From Chloracidobacterium sp. (GTDB taxonomy: Bacteria > Acidobacteriota > Blastocatellia > Pyrinomonadales > Pyrinomonadaceae): a stretch of DNA of 64,000 nucleotides. Location of the stretch: positions 930,001 through 994,000 of the forward strand of contig JADJXP010000002.1 of the NCBI GenBank assembly GCA_016715795.1, given 5' to 3'. Under the pieces are notes generated by a model. The model had not been told where the DNA came from and did not search any database. It worked only from the letters and a program-made list of their open reading frames with translations. The number at the start of each line of letters is the position of its first letter. Positions within the stretch are counted from its first letter, which is position 1. A program made the position numbers and the translations under genes. This document shows positions 35,901 through 44,470 of this stretch, piece after piece.

Positions 35901-36317
35901 ATTTCCCAATGAGTGTGAATACGCTCTCCACTCTTCTGAAAAGCAGAACCATCGTTGAGTGGTCGCAAGTTCTTCTTCAGAAATAGCACCTTTAGAGCAG
36001 GAGCTAAGGGCTGTCTCTAAATCTGATCGATCTACTGGCAACCGGAGAAAAAAAACACCGCTAGAGCCTAGTATCGGATGCTTCTTGTTCAAGCAGCTAA
36101 GGTCCTGGAATGAGATTATTAGAATGGGATTTCGGACACCGTTCAGTCTGGCGGCAACAATTTGTTGATAATTTTCCTCATCGTCCCCATTCACAAAAAC
36201 TATTTGGTCACGCTGTGATCGATCGAGCCCCCCAAATTCCCAACAAATTGACGCAGAAAGTTCTACTGATCTTAGCCAATCAGCGTGAATGCCAAAATTG
36301 TTACTCTCATCTCTCAT
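33000..36317 (-). CDS. Giant multi-receiver response regulator with winged-helix DNA-binding regions
   Basis: 1,105 residues with at least three receiver-like units: about 226-360 (KLLIADDN ... VVLADLYF, Asp about 278, LVLVTSKAS), about 575-715 (IKVIVAEDTEYW ... TIAVLDICLPRD, IPTIVFSTID, FISKG) and about 885-985 (RLLVIGSEN ... HVSVIDRTAF, GVIFVLEEEDP). A fourth, degenerate one may occupy the N-terminus. A winged-helix-like segment lies between units two and three (VDALVNKLNLGRQGDPKSSVKKNIHNIRKKI), and a second at the C-terminus (GMTIGWDAISDHIAHPV ... NWTKRLREILVDEW). It overlaps the preceding 682-residue regulator by 4 nt. It is the most likely direct controller of the CTGACAC promoters; that is inference. 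Confidence 0.75.
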   Translation of the reverse strand: MRDESNNFGIHADWLRSVELSASICWEFGGLDRSQRDQIVFVNGDDEENYQQIVAARLNGVRNPILIISFQDLSCLNKKHPILGSSGVFFLRLPVDRSDLETALSSCSKGAISEEELATTQRWFCFSEEWRAYSHSLGNLLKDWPESSNQIQEIVSKWSESILRFAKDQIENLEAFKQTINCPSEPFDLKESRRRLEVLDVGLRLKEKPVRSSIGRVYPKRPPKGYSKLLIADDNLQMFLPAMLERKYRYDVIRPQAMKLGQAKQLLDERDPRVVLADLYFKKSERATETPEKAVGEEFIKYAMRDPNRLVLVTSKASVTEVLAGSFNCSGAEQATNPEFVHQAIWAAAESKGVTDAELIDGNAWTPQAEYLDQLSLFGEQLPDLKEQWRLFPKLITEALNLTRLLEVRTTGPEKELVTELGNLLSSFGGQNDFSLRQIKELFQTTNEIHRKARLSDTEVNNNIRNILHGKIEQFSSEMNAADFLISSLKELVEMMDVLGQRSEITSRLDSVLDAYSIDVPMIPFLSGLDTIIQNESSGISDIRRKKARDGHGKTPEKIKVIVAEDTEYWSNQVRRIISELSEVYAGECEFELHVTDNAAEAYALAEPKSQTSAMNETTGGVRTIAVLDICLPRDPEHADAIRSASNGDATSFESPSSEFGLDLIRKLTEFEFNIPTIVFSTIDNIEDRKKVCGWGVPTSNFISKGPGATSFLERALVRYIEKSQRYIITRRIVGDKESFFINNKEIELSGALCELFSALYDLAQIEDKVTVDALVNKLNLGRQGDPKSSVKKNIHNIRKKIFETSQKYRFYVDAHQVIKTVSASDGFAYQVTAQIPTYKEETYDTWEEDLDEVNQKNRLLVIGSENTFSEIGDALARGGYNVAYSSHFDTDLIAAFEPHVSVIDRTAFKGEGSSWAILQTILNSLETGVIFVLEEEDPIFVNSVLQLGIPLDNILLRQSKEFVSRLIRSLETERLRVFVGDSPIPPSDTVFPIVEIMDGTDFEQNLLNLSIGEVAYSIKPRKKSYLAAILTRLVQSPGMTIGWDAISDHIAHPVTEDDRKNWTKRLREILVDEWQINDAMVVLESSADGLRLNIRVLDLRTTKP

Positions 36318-38362
36318 GTAGAAAGTACATCAGGCGGTGTATGAACGGGACGATTATCGGCCATGGACAAGTACTCCTCGACAGTTCTAATTGCCTGTGA
36401 AAAGGTGGCGGTAGGTGAGTACCCATTCACACGATACCCAGCGTGGGAAAATTCATCGCGAGCCCTTTTCAGCTTCTTTGCATAATAATCGTGTTTCCGA
36501 TTTAAGAAGTTTCCCCATGTCTCTGCTTCGTAGTCGTAGTCCGGATGCACGTTCTCATATACTCCGCACACTTTATTAATCAGGCCGGACAACACAAAAG
36601 CATCACTACCCACGTTTGCCCCATACCGCAAATGAGAACTGTGCAGAAAAGCCCTATACATATTAGCTGCATCGAGTAGCGTCTCTGCCAAATCATCAGT
36701 TGAGTGTATCCACCATACATTTGGGTGTTCATAAGCAACCTGTCTAAGTCCGGACGCAAACTGAGTAAATTCACGCAACTGTTTGTATTCTTGTCCCGAA
36801 AGACGGTTGACCAGGAGAATTAGTCGATTATAACTATCCACCGAACTGGTAAAGTCAAAGTGTTGGTCTAATCCTTCTTTCTCCCAATACGCATCAGCAC
36901 CGCTACGAATCACTTCCTCAAATACTTCTCGCTTATTGGATGCAGATATGACCATGATATGCAGAGCCGGATATTTCTTGCGTAAGCGTTTAAGAAGTTG
37001 AAGCCCGGTAAGTTTGGAGGGGGCAACTCTGCCCACTTCATCAAACAACCTAAGGTCAAGAAATACGAGCAATGGCACCGACCCATTTAGCAAGCGATCA
37101 ATGCTTGAAACGGATGCATTGAACACTTTCTCGACTTTTTCATCATCCTCAGCATTACGGTCGATGACCAACCCGTCGAAAACATCAACAATATGTCTTG
37201 GGCGTAACACCTCGCCAAAAACACACTTCCATCCGCTCTTGGCCTGGTCGTCGATCAATACGATGTTGCATTTGTTCGGTTGCCTAGCCTCAATCCCAAG
37301 GCTTTCTCGTTCAACATTCCAGAAGGATTCCTCCATATCCTTAACAGATTTGTTTAATTGATCCGCATCTAGACTTGCTGATCTCGCTTCTGAATTCGCA
37401 ACCTCAATCAATTCTCGTAGAGTTCCTATTTTCTCTTGAATCTCAGACACACGAACTTGTCGGGCCTGAAGTGTATAGACATCTGAGCTTTTGTCAGGAG
37501 GGTTAGTGAGTTCAGCGGTCAAAAGATCCAGTTCTGCTTGAAACGCCTCTATTGCTTGTGTACTCTCAGCCTTAATCCGTTCAGCTTCTCCATTTTTTGC
37601 ATCAGCATGACCTTTTGCCTGATCTCGTTTCGTCCTCGTATCCTTCAGTCGTAATGCACATTCCTGACGGTATTTCCAAAAATGTTTTGTGTCGAGGCGG
37701 TGCAGATAAGCAGCAACCGCATTGTTCAGGGATTTAAGTTCCTTACTAACTGATGTTCTGTCGTAATTTGGTGTGGGCAATGCATCATCAATGCTTTTCA
37801 TGTCGGTTAGGGCATGTACATCCAAGGTTTGCTTCATACCCCACCAGTTTGCTTCGCGATGACGGAAGGCTCCGAGGTTGAAAGAAGCTTTTAGATAGGA
37901 TTCAAGATTGTTGTTGTTCGCTATCTCTGTAGAAAGATTTACGATCTTTGACTTCAATTGCGAAAAATCATAGGGAAGTTGAATTAAAGTCGTTCCTTTA
38001 GAAAAGAGTATAAGGTTTTGCCGGTCTTTTCCTGCGATCGTGCTTGCGTCACAAAACGAATACAGCACGCAGTGGCTCATGATCCCCTTGATCCTCAACC
38101 ACGTTAATAGCTCAACGCCAAGAAACGGTTTGTATGACTCATTCAATACAAGGTCTAAATTGATAAAAAACAGCAACTCCGAGTACGCTTGCGACGAAAT
38201 AGCATCTTTGTATCCAATAACAATTGATTCTGCCAGAGTCCGAACATCTTTTGCGGCCGCAACGTCTTTCGACAAAGTAGTCGTATTCCCTTCCGGCAGT
38301 CCTAAATTTTCCGCAACTGCGTTAATAAAATCTGTATTTGAATCAATAAAAACTGCTTTCAT
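36314..38362 (-). CDS. Response-regulator-like protein with receiver domain and coiled coil
   Basis: 682 residues. The N-terminal 150 residues resemble a degenerate receiver (MKAVFIDSNTDFINAVAENL). A coiled coil spans about 220-350 (KDTRTKRDQAKGHADAKNGEAERIK...). A well-formed receiver is at about 370-500: acidic pair in NIVLIDDQ, phospho-acceptor Asp in PLLVFLDLRLFDE, IMVISASNK and a Lys in YWEKEG. The C-terminal 180 residues are helical. No DNA-binding domain is clear, so it may relay phosphate between the kinase and the 1,105-residue regulator. Coupled by ATGA to the latter. Confidence 0.75.
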   Translation of the reverse strand: MKAVFIDSNTDFINAVAENLGLPEGNTTTLSKDVAAAKDVRTLAESIVIGYKDAISSQAYSELLFFINLDLVLNESYKPFLGVELLTWLRIKGIMSHCVLYSFCDASTIAGKDRQNLILFSKGTTLIQLPYDFSQLKSKIVNLSTEIANNNNLESYLKASFNLGAFRHREANWWGMKQTLDVHALTDMKSIDDALPTPNYDRTSVSKELKSLNNAVAAYLHRLDTKHFWKYRQECALRLKDTRTKRDQAKGHADAKNGEAERIKAESTQAIEAFQAELDLLTAELTNPPDKSSDVYTLQARQVRVSEIQEKIGTLRELIEVANSEARSASLDADQLNKSVKDMEESFWNVERESLGIEARQPNKCNIVLIDDQAKSGWKCVFGEVLRPRHIVDVFDGLVIDRNAEDDEKVEKVFNASVSSIDRLLNGSVPLLVFLDLRLFDEVGRVAPSKLTGLQLLKRLRKKYPALHIMVISASNKREVFEEVIRSGADAYWEKEGLDQHFDFTSSVDSYNRLILLVNRLSGQEYKQLREFTQFASGLRQVAYEHPNVWWIHSTDDLAETLLDAANMYRAFLHSSHLRYGANVGSDAFVLSGLINKVCGVYENVHPDYDYEAETWGNFLNRKHDYYAKKLKRARDEFSHAGYRVNGYSPTATFSQAIRTVEEYLSMADNRPVHTPPDVLST

Positions 38363-38390
38363 TGGTGTCTTCTTCTAAATTCCATTAGCC

Positions 38391-39008
38391 TTACGCTAAC
38401 AACTCATCCCGCAGGTTGGCTAACGCTGCAATATATGCTGGATTAAACGGATCTGACTCGGTCAACTGTTTGTCATCAAGTCCACCTCCGGCCGCTTCCC
38501 AGAATTGTTCATACAGATCCGAATACTGCTCATCGAGAGCTTCCGGTAGATGTCTCGGAGCATTTCCTGGCATCAGACACTTATGGAGTAATTGAAGTTT
38601 AATTGGAAGGATTGCAGGAAATACAGCTTCCAATATTCTTGAAAACTTTTCTGGCTGATCGTCAATTAGAAAATCAAAAACCGGCTGATAGAATCGATCA
38701 CCTGTTATGTGATGTCCAACCTCAACCTTGGCTCCATCGATGTTGTAACTAGGACTTTGATGTTTCAGCACGAACAGTTCAGAACGATCTTTGGGTAGAT
38801 ATTGATTAAGCCCTTGTTCGGCTGTGGCGTCGCAGACGAAGAACAGGCCTTCAGTCATTTCCGCCCTATGTGGCTGGAATTGACATGCGTTCTCGTCATA
38901 CCAGAGTATGGGTTCATTGTTGAGATTCAAGACGTCCTCTCGATTCCCTATCGCGTGTCTCATGCCGTTAATAGACGTGGGATGTGTAAATACTAATAAA
39001 ATGCTCAT
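38391..39008 (-). CDS. Protein of unknown function between kinase and regulators
   Basis: A 205-residue soluble protein starting MSILLVFTHPTSINGMRHAI, with aromatic- and His-rich patches (EPILWYDENACQF, GHHITGDRFYQPVFDFLID). It overlaps the kinase stop by 4 nt and precedes the receiver protein, so it is probably part of the signalling chain, for example as an adaptor. No family recognised. Confidence 0.55.
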   Translation of the reverse strand: MSILLVFTHPTSINGMRHAIGNREDVLNLNNEPILWYDENACQFQPHRAEMTEGLFFVCDATAEQGLNQYLPKDRSELFVLKHQSPSYNIDGAKVEVGHHITGDRFYQPVFDFLIDDQPEKFSRILEAVFPAILPIKLQLLHKCLMPGNAPRHLPEALDEQYSDLYEQFWEAAGGGLDDKQLTESDPFNPAYIAALANLRDELLA

Positions 39009-41953
39009 GATGCCCTCCGAGCGGAATAGAGTAAGTTAGTCATCAGATATTTGGATCTAATTTCAGTAAAGACATTTAATATTGGCGAAAGATGAACAAA
39101 TCTGACACTGCTGGGTAGTTCCTTTGGTTTACCTCTACCGGAAGTTATAACAATTTTTGATCTCTTTCCCCATTCTTCGAGCTTAGTGTTCACCTGCTCC
39201 ACCCAATTGCCACTCACTTCTTTGTAGGATCTCTCGATAACTCCATAATGAAGTAGCAAGAAAGGCTTTAATTCCTCAGGAGTGTTATCGCTAGGCAGAT
39301 GTTCTTCTAAGAACTTCTCGATTTTTTCCTTTATGCCTTTATAATCGCTACTGTCTAAATCAAATCCGAACTTTGGATCAGACTCTTTGTCTGCCGGGAC
39401 AGAGACTCCAATCGATTCAAAGATTTCGCGGTTCCTTGCTCCTTCAGAAGATTCCTTTGCGTAGTTCTGTATACGCTCATCGATAACAATAATTGGGGTC
39501 GTCGCCGCCTCAAACAATCTGATCTTAGTTTCAATATCATCGTCAATATGCCTAGGGTAATCTCGAATATGATTGACTTCGTAGTTAGGAAGCTTTTCCT
39601 GACCAAAACTCGAAAGAGGCTCCAGATAATAGTTCGGGTTAGTCTTAAAAGAGTCGAATTTCGTCTTCGAGAATTCAGTAGCATGGTTAAGAAACTGAAT
39701 GACAAATTTACATTGATTGTCTCGGTTAGTGATCGGGTTATCATCAGAATGGAATTTCACGTTCCCTAGTGAGACCACCTCAGATTTTCTGCACCTTATT
39801 TCGTCAAACCAGCTATTCCATAGATCAATTATTAGCGTCTCAATCTCTGAGTTTGTTCCAATCCAGTCAGATACATTTACGCGAATCTTCCTCATCGGAA
39901 GGGACGTCTCATGCTCTTTAAACAAACCCAACAATTCGCAATTGTCCTCAAGTTCCTTGTCGCAAACCAGAAATTCATGATTCAATGGCGACTTAGTCAA
40001 GCGCTCTTTGAATTGCGTCGTGTTCAGGATGAGAATACCGTGTTTCTTTAGATCCGAAGCGGACTCAATCACCTCGTTCGAAATCACTACTGCAACTCGC
40101 GGTTTCAAAACAAAGAAACGGTAACCGAGATATTCTTTGTTTCCGTCGTCTTTGACAAAGGCCTTGAGGATATTGAGACGAGTAACATCTGTATGCTTAC
40201 CATCTTGATCGACCTCCCGCGAAGTCGTAAAGTGATGATCGTTGTACAGAACCTTGTACGAATCGCTTTCAATATCGGTAATATCCGGCAGGCGCCTCAA
40301 ATAAGCAGCGGAAGCTTCCATCTCCAGCAGCCCCAGCCCCTTTGTTCTGAGCTGCATGTTCTGATCTAAAACACTGTTGTTAATCAGCCGATTCTGTCCA
40401 AAAGCAAGAATGTCAGCAAAGGTCATCTCTGACTTCTCTTTAGTTCCTCCGCCGTCTTTATACTCTTTATAATCAGCATCGCTAAATTCACTTTCGGTTC
40501 TGAGATCGATGTCGTCATATATCTCAACACTATAAAGGGTATCTGGATCGTCAATCTCTGAACTATAACCGTCACAAACGGTCGCTTCGTTAAAATCCAC
40601 TGTAAAATTGACGGGACGTTCCTCAGCCAAATTTGAATATTTGGCTGTGTTCCTGATTACATTCTCAATAATGTTGTAGAACGCCTGGCAGCCCAATAAG
40701 TCATTTGGAACGGCAATCTTAAGATCTGTAGCGTTTCCTGCGATTTTATCCTCCTCCAGTTTACAAATCGGGGTATTTCGATAAGTAAAATTGACCGCGT
40801 ACTTAAAGTTCGCTCCAAGCCCGGAAATGCTATCGAGTAGAACGAGATTTCGTTCGAAATCGCGATACATGTCACCTATTGTCTTTGTTGTCTGCATCAT
40901 GGGAGTCCCAAACGTAACGTCACCTAAATAGCCCATTCGATGCTTTAAGTAGGCATTGAATCTCGCTATCAAGTTAAAGGAGTTATAGTCTGAGCTTTCA
41001 GGGCTTAAGGTCTTAGGAATATATGCACTGGGAGAATAGTAGGCGAACAGATTGCCATAGTACTCACTTCTATCAACTTTCTCACCATTGCTTTTCTTTT
41101 CGTCTCGAAATGTCCCGGCACTCCCTTTAATAGCAGCGCTGAATTTTACCAACTCATAGATATCGTTGACCTTCGTCAAATGGTTCATCACGTGTGAACC
41201 AATATTATGGCTCAGGTTCCTTGCCATAACTTGAGAAATAGCGGCCCTTGTTGCTTGGGACTGCAAACTCCTAAACATGGCTGGAATCAAGCTTTGACGA
41301 GCAACGTCAATAAGCACGCTCTTCGATAACTTTGAAATTATCTTTTGCTGCTTTGTATCCAAGTCATGATTTAGACTCAAAAACAATGCATTATGCAAAA
41401 AGTTTTGGGACTCAAGTTGAATTGGAAAATTATCGGTGAATACCCCACGGCTGAATGGATATATCTGAAACATCAAAGCACACCAACGATCCCATTCATT
41501 TTCGCACTCGTTTTCATCTGTAAACTGTGTATAGGCAGCCGGAACTATGTTAGTGCTATGCTCTAGAATGAGTTCATCTGGAATCTCAGACGGATTCGGA
41601 TTGGATTTCCAAAATCCGAGTTCCGCGTTGGCTCGCCAAGTTGAGTAAATAGACACGATCGATTTCCCTCCCTCCTGATCAAAGTAGTAATCGTGTCTAC
41701 TCGAATACTTGTCCAAATCGTGACAGAAATTGTAAACACTATATAGCCCGGTGTTGGCTGCGGTGTGATAAACAACTAGTTGACAGGATATTACTGACGT
41801 GACCGGCGACCTAGTGTTGCGTGCTTGAATTTCTGGAGTCAGAGTCGCAACAGTTTGGCCAAGCGGGCAGAGCTCGGTCTCCACGCGAAAAATGAAGCGC
41901 TCCAGGGCTCTCTTTATAGAGAACTCATGATCAAGTTTTTTTAGGTCCGGCAT
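39005..41953 (-). CDS. Cytosolic histidine-kinase-like protein
   Basis: 982 residues, no transmembrane segment. A dimerisation/phosphoacceptor-like segment ARNLSHNIGSHVMNHL is at about 245-258, with His 249 the likely acceptor. The ATP-binding domain has N-box NIIENVIRNTAKYS (about 427-440) and G-box MQLRTKGLGLLEMEA (about 551-565). The N-terminal 240 residues are probably the input domain and the C-terminal 400 contain additional receiver-like beta-alpha units (RVAVVISNEV, HGILILNTT, IIVIDERI). It is directly followed by a 205-residue protein and two receiver proteins, and preceded by a methyltransferase and an ABC uptake system that may supply the signal. Confidence 0.75.
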   Translation of the reverse strand: MPDLKKLDHEFSIKRALERFIFRVETELCPLGQTVATLTPEIQARNTRSPVTSVISCQLVVYHTAANTGLYSVYNFCHDLDKYSSRHDYYFDQEGGKSIVSIYSTWRANAELGFWKSNPNPSEIPDELILEHSTNIVPAAYTQFTDENECENEWDRWCALMFQIYPFSRGVFTDNFPIQLESQNFLHNALFLSLNHDLDTKQQKIISKLSKSVLIDVARQSLIPAMFRSLQSQATRAAISQVMARNLSHNIGSHVMNHLTKVNDIYELVKFSAAIKGSAGTFRDEKKSNGEKVDRSEYYGNLFAYYSPSAYIPKTLSPESSDYNSFNLIARFNAYLKHRMGYLGDVTFGTPMMQTTKTIGDMYRDFERNLVLLDSISGLGANFKYAVNFTYRNTPICKLEEDKIAGNATDLKIAVPNDLLGCQAFYNIIENVIRNTAKYSNLAEERPVNFTVDFNEATVCDGYSSEIDDPDTLYSVEIYDDIDLRTESEFSDADYKEYKDGGGTKEKSEMTFADILAFGQNRLINNSVLDQNMQLRTKGLGLLEMEASAAYLRRLPDITDIESDSYKVLYNDHHFTTSREVDQDGKHTDVTRLNILKAFVKDDGNKEYLGYRFFVLKPRVAVVISNEVIESASDLKKHGILILNTTQFKERLTKSPLNHEFLVCDKELEDNCELLGLFKEHETSLPMRKIRVNVSDWIGTNSEIETLIIDLWNSWFDEIRCRKSEVVSLGNVKFHSDDNPITNRDNQCKFVIQFLNHATEFSKTKFDSFKTNPNYYLEPLSSFGQEKLPNYEVNHIRDYPRHIDDDIETKIRLFEAATTPIIVIDERIQNYAKESSEGARNREIFESIGVSVPADKESDPKFGFDLDSSDYKGIKEKIEKFLEEHLPSDNTPEELKPFLLLHYGVIERSYKEVSGNWVEQVNTKLEEWGKRSKIVITSGRGKPKELPSSVRFVHLSPILNVFTEIRSKYLMTNLLYSARRAS

Positions 41954-41966
41954 TGCTCGCGAATTG

Positions 41967-42749
41967 TTAAAGCTTCATGTTTTCAAAAACGAAGTACTGA
42001 TAGACCTTAGGAATAAACTTTGCAGTTTTTACAATTTCCTCATAATCACAAAGCGTCATCTCGTTTATCTGGGATTGCTTGAAATAATCGGCAAAAGAGT
42101 ATAGAACGCTCGCATATTCGTATTCCTCAGATTCCTTGTCTCCAAGATCGATTTTCTGAAAAAAGAAAGGCACTCTCCCTTCGATTTTACGGTCTTGGTA
42201 TACCGTCATCAGTTCCTTCAATTCTTCAAGAGATTCAACCAGTGCGAACATCAAATAATAAGAATCAATCGTCATCATTACTAATTTTCCACCAGGCTTT
42301 AGCATTAGTGACGCGTTCTTAAACGCACTTTCAATATTCGCAATTTCGAAAAAATTGAAAAAATTGAAAACCACATCTGCGACTCCTTTCAAGTTCTCGG
42401 GTAGAGTCTCCTCCAAATCGAACTGAAGAAACTCGGCATCCTTGTCGTCACTAAATTCTGATGTTAGATGATCAATAAATAGTGGGTTAAAATCTAGCCC
42501 AATAAAATGGCAGTGGATGCCCAGATCCCGCAATAGTGACAATGCCCATCCGCTGCCCGTTCCCATATCGACAACAACCGGGTTAGGCGTCTTGACGTCT
42601 TCAAAGAGATCAGGCAGTTGGCGTCTAAGAAACTCTTCTGTATCAACGAAATGACGAAGCGGGGAGTGTAACCAAAATTCTGTGTTACGCTCCCAACTTC
42701 TTCTATTTCGTTTCTTAAATGCCAACTTGTCTTTGAGCTGTTCGAGCAT
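41967..42749 (-). CDS. SAM-dependent methyltransferase
   Basis: A 260-residue class I methyltransferase: motif I VVDMGTGSGWALSLLRDLG, acidic end of strand 2 FIGLDFNP, motif III-like AEFLQFDLEETLP and post-motif GGKLVMMTIDSYY. It sits between the substrate-binding lipoprotein (1 nt apart) and the kinase (13 nt). It may modify the imported compound or a signalling protein; the substrate cannot be told. Confidence 0.8.
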   Translation of the reverse strand: MLEQLKDKLAFKKRNRRSWERNTEFWLHSPLRHFVDTEEFLRRQLPDLFEDVKTPNPVVVDMGTGSGWALSLLRDLGIHCHFIGLDFNPLFIDHLTSEFSDDKDAEFLQFDLEETLPENLKGVADVVFNFFNFFEIANIESAFKNASLMLKPGGKLVMMTIDSYYLMFALVESLEELKELMTVYQDRKIEGRVPFFFQKIDLGDKESEEYEYASVLYSFADYFKQSQINEMTLCDYEEIVKTAKFIPKVYQYFVFENMKL

Positions 42750-43739
42750 CTATTTCTCCAGCTTGTAGTGTGATAGCAAGAATGAATTATCAAACACTTT
42801 GCGGTTGCGTTCGTCTTCCGTGATCAATTTTAGAGCAACCAACTCATCGAGAAATAACTGCCAGCGCTTATCGCTCAAAAATAATGGCTTACCATCTTCT
42901 CCGGCGAAATATTCCTTGCCCTTGATAAGGGACTTGGTTTCGCGATTCACGTCGATATTAGAATCGAACTGCTTCAAGAAGATGATTGCCTCGTCAGGGT
43001 TCGATAAAGCATCCGCCCATCCCTCAGCAAGAGCATTCACAAACCTCTGAACTGTCTCACGATTCTTCTCAGCAAATTCTCTTTTAGTAAAAATTACAGG
43101 TCCAACAAAATTTACTCCATAGTCTTCCGGTCGAATCGTGTCATATTCAATTCCTTGCAAATCAAGCGACACAGGTTCGTCATAAACGAATGCTGGACGA
43201 ACGTCATATGTTTTCGAAACAAAAGTGGCTACATCGAACGGAGCTTCGACCTCCTTGATCTTGGACTTGTCGACCTTGGCCTTTTCAATGAGGGATCGAT
43301 AAACATACTCAGTATTGTTTCCAGTCATTACGCCCACTTTCTTCCCTTCAAAGTCTTTCGGCGTCTTGATTACTTTTTCTTTTAGGGAAATGAAAACTGT
43401 CGGGGATTTGTAATTCACAACCCCGATGATTACCAAATCCGCTCCCTTGCTGTTAGCGGTTATAACCCTGTCAGCCCCCGCTACACCAAAATCATTTGTT
43501 CCGGCGATAACAAGTTTGACCGGGTCGATGTCTTCAGCTCCTGCTTCGACTTTAATATCAATCTTGTTCGCCTTCCCAGTCTTATTTGCCGCCATCATGT
43601 CGCCTGCGAAGCAAGCGCTCGGGAACCATTCTTCACGAAAACTTACAGAAGGAATTTCTGTCTGATTTGGTTGCGGTTGTGGTCCACAACCCGTCAATAT
43701 TGCTAACAAGAATAGACCAAAGATGTATCTGAGTTTCAT
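42750..43739 (-). CDS. ABC transporter substrate-binding lipoprotein (NMT1/THI5/SsuA-like)
   Basis: About 329 residues with a lipoprotein signal and lipobox LTGC. The motif FREEWFPSACFAGDMMAANKTG parallels the family's entry motif (LDWFPN..HAG), and AGTNDFGVAGADRVI, GKKVGVMTGNNTEYVYR fit type 2 periplasmic binding proteins. Relatives bind small organic compounds such as thiamine precursors, sulfonates or nitrate analogues. The second Met (43739) has AGAGG at better spacing than the first (43745). Encoded with permease and ATPase. Confidence 0.8.
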   Translation of the reverse strand: MKLRYIFGLFLLAILTGCGPQPQPNQTEIPSVSFREEWFPSACFAGDMMAANKTGKANKIDIKVEAGAEDIDPVKLVIAGTNDFGVAGADRVITANSKGADLVIIGVVNYKSPTVFISLKEKVIKTPKDFEGKKVGVMTGNNTEYVYRSLIEKAKVDKSKIKEVEAPFDVATFVSKTYDVRPAFVYDEPVSLDLQGIEYDTIRPEDYGVNFVGPVIFTKREFAEKNRETVQRFVNALAEGWADALSNPDEAIIFLKQFDSNIDVNRETKSLIKGKEYFAGEDGKPLFLSDKRWQLFLDELVALKLITEDERNRKVFDNSFLLSHYKLEK

Positions 43740-43741
43740 AA

Positions 43742-44470
43742 TCATATCCTCTTTTTGTTCTCTAATAGTCGAATCACTCCAAAGAGAAGAAAGCCAATCA
43801 AGGTCGAAAGAACTAATGAGCTAATCATCATCTCCGGCTCCAAGCGCTTGGCCGATAAATATAGATTTTTGCCAAGCCCAATTTCTGCGCCGTTAAATTC
43901 AGCAACAATCGCGCCTATCACAGCCAAGGTTGCGCTGATCTTGAGGCCAGCAACAATACTGTCAAACGATAAGGGAAAGTAAACATTTACTATCCTGAAG
44001 AAGCGAGATGCGTTATAAATGTGTAATAACTCGTGAACATTCGTCGAGATACTTTTGAAGCCGTGAGCGAAATTAACGAAAATCGGGAAGAAACACATCA
44101 ATGCAGCCATCGCAATCTTTGAACTAAGGCCGATTCCGAGCAGAATAATAAAAAATGGAGCCAAGACAATTAGTGGAATGACCTGGGAGGTCACCATCAA
44201 TGGCAGTACATAGTCCATTAATCTCGGGCGATAAAAACAAAGGATCATTACGGCGAAGCTAAAAAAAGTTGCAATGAGTAAGCCTACGATTGCCTCGAGC
44301 ATGGTCATCCACGTAGCGCGCAGCAAATCTCCAAGATTCTCAACAAAATAGCTCGTCACCAATGAAGGTGATGAAACCAGCAGCCTTACAGTCTGATTGG
44401 TGCTACCGAAGTACTGCCACAGTGCCACCAACGCCAGGGCGAAAACGATGTAATATAACCCTCTCTTCAT
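43742..44470 (-). CDS. ABC transporter permease (SsuC/TauC type)
   Basis: 242 residues, about six transmembrane helices, with the cytoplasmic EAA loop ...NVHELLHIYNASRFFRIVNVYFPLSFDSIVAGLKI that docks the ATPase. Overlaps the ATPase gene by 4 nt and the binding-protein gene region, so the three form one transport operon at the head of TU1. Confidence 0.85.
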   Translation of the reverse strand: MKRGLYYIVFALALVALWQYFGSTNQTVRLLVSSPSLVTSYFVENLGDLLRATWMTMLEAIVGLLIATFFSFAVMILCFYRPRLMDYVLPLMVTSQVIPLIVLAPFFIILLGIGLSSKIAMAALMCFFPIFVNFAHGFKSISTNVHELLHIYNASRFFRIVNVYFPLSFDSIVAGLKISATLAVIGAIVAEFNGAEIGLGKNLYLSAKRLEPEMMISSLVLSTLIGFLLFGVIRLLENKKRI

